From Massilimicrobiota sp. An134 (GTDB taxonomy: Bacteria; Bacillota_I; Bacilli_A; Erysipelotrichales; Coprobacillaceae), in assembly GCF_002160815.1 (NCBI RefSeq), contig NZ_NFLH01000007.1, positions 1-64,000 of the forward strand: a stretch of 64,000 bases of DNA, given 5' to 3'. Numbering within the stretch: position 1 is the stretch's first letter; the number at the start of each line of letters is the position of its first letter. Positions 62,312 to 64,000 of the stretch are shown here, in pieces. The position numbers were made by a program, and so were the translations under genes. Below the pieces are notes generated by a model. It was not told the origin of the DNA, did no database searches, and saw only the letters and a list, made by a program, of their open reading frames with translations.

Positions 62312-63565
62312 GTGGAAAAACGTGAACCAAAAGATTTAACAAATTATGATAAACGTTTTGAAGAAGATCCAAGCTCATTTAATGATTTTCAAGCTATGGA
62401 TTATGTAAAAGAATTGAAAAATCAAGGTCGTACTGATGATGCAATTGAAGTAGGTAAGACTTTCTTGCAAGTTGGAGAAGGATTAAGTGGTTTTATTAAT
62501 CATTATGGTTATGCACTTTATAATAAATACATTAATATTGATGACGATAAAATCAAAGAAAAAGAAGATTTATTTTTCTCTATTGTTGATGAAATCACAA
62601 ACTTATGTAAACAAGAAAAATATTCTCCTTTAGAAGCGACAATCAATAAAGCTATGAAGTATGTCATGAATCAAAAACCTGTTCGTTATCAAAAATTATC
62701 TGAACTTTTAGATAAACTTGATGTTCAGACACTTAGCATTGAGCCTTTTGTTAATAGTGCAGGTAAAGAATATGAATCAAAGAAAGAAAAATGGTATCGT
62801 TTAAAAGTTAGATGTTCTTATGAAATGGAAGATTATAAATCTTGTGTAGAATATGCAAACATGGCTTTTACACAACCTATTAAATGGCATTATAACAATT
62901 TAAATTGGGTTAAATACTATCGTGCATCTTCACTTGTACATTTAAAAAGATATGAAGAAGCTGAAAATGAATTCTTATCATTAGGAAACAAGATTCCAAA
63001 CGTTGATTCATTCCAAGTGCTTTATGATTTATATATGAATACTGGTAAAGTGAAAGAAGCTTATACAAATCTTGTTTATAAATTCTTTAAAGCTGGATAT
63101 AATCTTGATGAATTGGGATTATATGAAATGATTTTAGATATGGTGAAAACTGGTCAAAATCAGGAAGTAATTGATTTAGCAAATGCTTTTGTTTATCAGC
63201 TTAAAGCTGAAAATCAAAAAGATGTTTCTCAAAATTCAATTTCTGAACAATATCAAGATACGGATAGCAGCTCTTTATATGATCGCTTATATAATCAGTT
63301 AATGGAACATCTTGATGAATATATTGATCGTTTTGAAGGAAAAGTTGTTTATTACAACAAAGATAAAGAATTTGGTAGTATCGATCAAGATAATGATAGT
63401 GATGATCATTTATTCTTTAGACAATCTGATTATATTTATGATGAAATGGTTGAAAAATATGATGTTGTTGAATATAGCTTAATGAAAACATTTGATTTCA
63501 AAAAACAACAACCATCTTCAAAAGCCATTTTAATTAAAACTTTATATGAAGACATCCAATACTAA
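62312..63565 (+). CDS. TPR protein with a C-terminal cold-shock/OB-like domain
   Basis: A 417-residue soluble protein. About residues 25-330 are helical with tetratricopeptide-like repeats (for example CSYEMEDYKSCVEYANMAF, and ASSLVHLKRYEEAENEFLSL). The last 75 residues look like an OB fold of the cold-shock type: FEGKVVYYNKDKEFGSI, LFFRQSDYI and KAILIKTL, at the positions of the Csp RNA-binding motifs. It starts at GTG after GAGGTGATGAATC. It may bind RNA as part of a larger assembly; the function is unknown. Confidence 0.7.
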   Translation: MEKREPKDLTNYDKRFEEDPSSFNDFQAMDYVKELKNQGRTDDAIEVGKTFLQVGEGLSGFINHYGYALYNKYINIDDDKIKEKEDLFFSIVDEITNLCKQEKYSPLEATINKAMKYVMNQKPVRYQKLSELLDKLDVQTLSIEPFVNSAGKEYESKKEKWYRLKVRCSYEMEDYKSCVEYANMAFTQPIKWHYNNLNWVKYYRASSLVHLKRYEEAENEFLSLGNKIPNVDSFQVLYDLYMNTGKVKEAYTNLVYKFFKAGYNLDELGLYEMILDMVKTGQNQEVIDLANAFVYQLKAENQKDVSQNSISEQYQDTDSSSLYDRLYNQLMEHLDEYIDRFEGKVVYYNKDKEFGSIDQDNDSDDHLFFRQSDYIYDEMVEKYDVVEYSLMKTFDFKKQQPSSKAILIKTLYEDIQY

Positions 63566-63589
63566 GCTATGCTCTGCATAGCTTTTTTT
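63565..63589 (+). terminator. Terminator of the TPR protein gene
   Basis: AGCTATGC (63565-63572) pairs with GCATAGCT (63576-63583) with a 3-base loop, then seven T. Confidence 0.88.
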
Positions 63590-63634
63590 GTCACACAAAG
63601 CTGTCTTTTTCATACTCTATAATGAGGTGAAAAT

Positions 63635-64000
63635 GTGTTATCAATATTACAAGAAATGCCTGTTCTTATTTTTATCGGAGCTATTATTTTTAATTGGTTT
63701 TCTACCTTTCTAGGTGCTTCTTTGGTTTATTTCACAAATAAAGAAAATAAACATCTGGTCTCTATTGCTTTAGGAAGCAGTGCGGGTATTATGATTGCTG
63801 CTTCATTTTTTTCCTTAATTTTACCTGCAATGAACCTTTTAGAAAATATGAATAAATGGTATCTTATGATTATTCCATTTGGTTTTTTATGTGGTGTTGC
63901 ATTTTTAGCTTTATGTGATCATTTCTTGCCACATAAACATATGATATCAGGTGAAATAGAAGGTCTTCAATCACGTTTTTCTAAGAATCAATTATTAATG
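63635..64000 (+). CDS. ZIP family metal transporter (3' truncated by window)
   Basis: The first 122 residues of a divalent-metal permease. After a GTG start (AGGTGAAAAT upstream) there are helices with FLGASLVYF, GSSAGIMIAASFFSLILPAM and GFLCGVAFLALCDHFLPHKH, the last a His-containing helix and loop. This is the GufA-like ZIP pattern. The rest is outside the window. Confidence 0.85.
   Translation, partial: MLSILQEMPVLIFIGAIIFNWFSTFLGASLVYFTNKENKHLVSIALGSSAGIMIAASFFSLILPAMNLLENMNKWYLMIIPFGFLCGVAFLALCDHFLPHKHMISGEIEGLQSRFSKNQLLM

Noticed and set aside
1-64000. tRNA or rRNA genes, prophage modules and CRISPR arrays
   Set aside because: I looked for tRNA-like T-arm motifs, phage structural genes and regular direct repeats and saw none that I could support.

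Overview
The window is 64 kb of AT-rich, gene-dense chromosome from a low-GC Gram-positive, spore-forming, fermentative bacterium. It carries a spoVAC-D-E-F operon, an sspI-type spore protein gene with a sigma-G-like promoter, T-box leaders, a TPP riboswitch, a glmS ribozyme, lactate dehydrogenase, acetate kinase, superoxide reductase and Rex, and no respiratory genes. This profile fits an anaerobic gut Firmicute. The gene content and small surface-protein style suggest Erysipelotrichia (Coprobacillus/Thomasclavelia-like), but the genus is an inference. Most genes lie on the minus strand.

Layout. 0-9 kb: the end of a probable transposase, then lysC with a hydroxyacid dehydrogenase, xpt with an acetyltransferase, superoxide reductase, a macro-domain hydrolase, an AEC carrier, an L-lactate/2-hydroxyacid dehydrogenase (plus strand) and lrgAB. 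9-20 kb: a DEDDh exonuclease, a DUF3737 beta-helix protein, leuS under a T-box, a TrmH methyltransferase with a YgjP-like protease, sspI, an HtrA protease, and a patatin with an M42 peptidase. 20-28 kb: infC-rpmI-rplT with a leader typical of L20 autoregulation and a probable AUU start for infC, an RluA-type synthase, glycerate kinase, a P1B-type ATPase homologue whose catalytic motifs are almost all changed, prfC and an M29 aminopeptidase. 28-41 kb: a cold-shock gene, a CydDC-like ABC pair with ygbA and ybaN, scpAB, a decayed Rpn-family gene, cyuA and the spoVA operon. 41-50 kb: a folate-type ECF S component with an unclassified structured leader, a dehydrogenase fused to an unusual N-terminal domain and overlapping a metallophosphoesterase gene, asnS with a T-box, and the rex-tsaD-rimI-tsaB-tsaE cluster. 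50-53 kb: a plastic stretch bounded by a 97-bp direct repeat of the thiT 3' end, holding a possible PBECR4-like nuclease gene and a strongly structured RNA (possibly raiA-type), then thiT under a TPP riboswitch. 53-64 kb: ackA, a 1458-residue thioester/Cna-B adhesin, azlCD, a possible PemK/MazF-like protein, glmS with its ribozyme, a TPR plus cold-shock-like protein and the start of a ZIP transporter.

How it works together. RNA-level control dominates: two tRNA-sensing leaders, TPP, GlcN6P, the L20 leader, and hairpins at the csp and adhesin genes. Metabolism is lactate/acetate fermentation, with Rex as the likely NADH sensor. Vitamins enter by S components that would share an ECF module encoded elsewhere. 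The best candidates for undescribed biology are the pseudo-P-type ATPase, the dehydrogenase fusion with its phosphoesterase partner, the adhesin with a non-LPXTG sorting signal, and the RNA at 51.1-51.3 kb. All family names come from reading motifs by eye; no database search was run.
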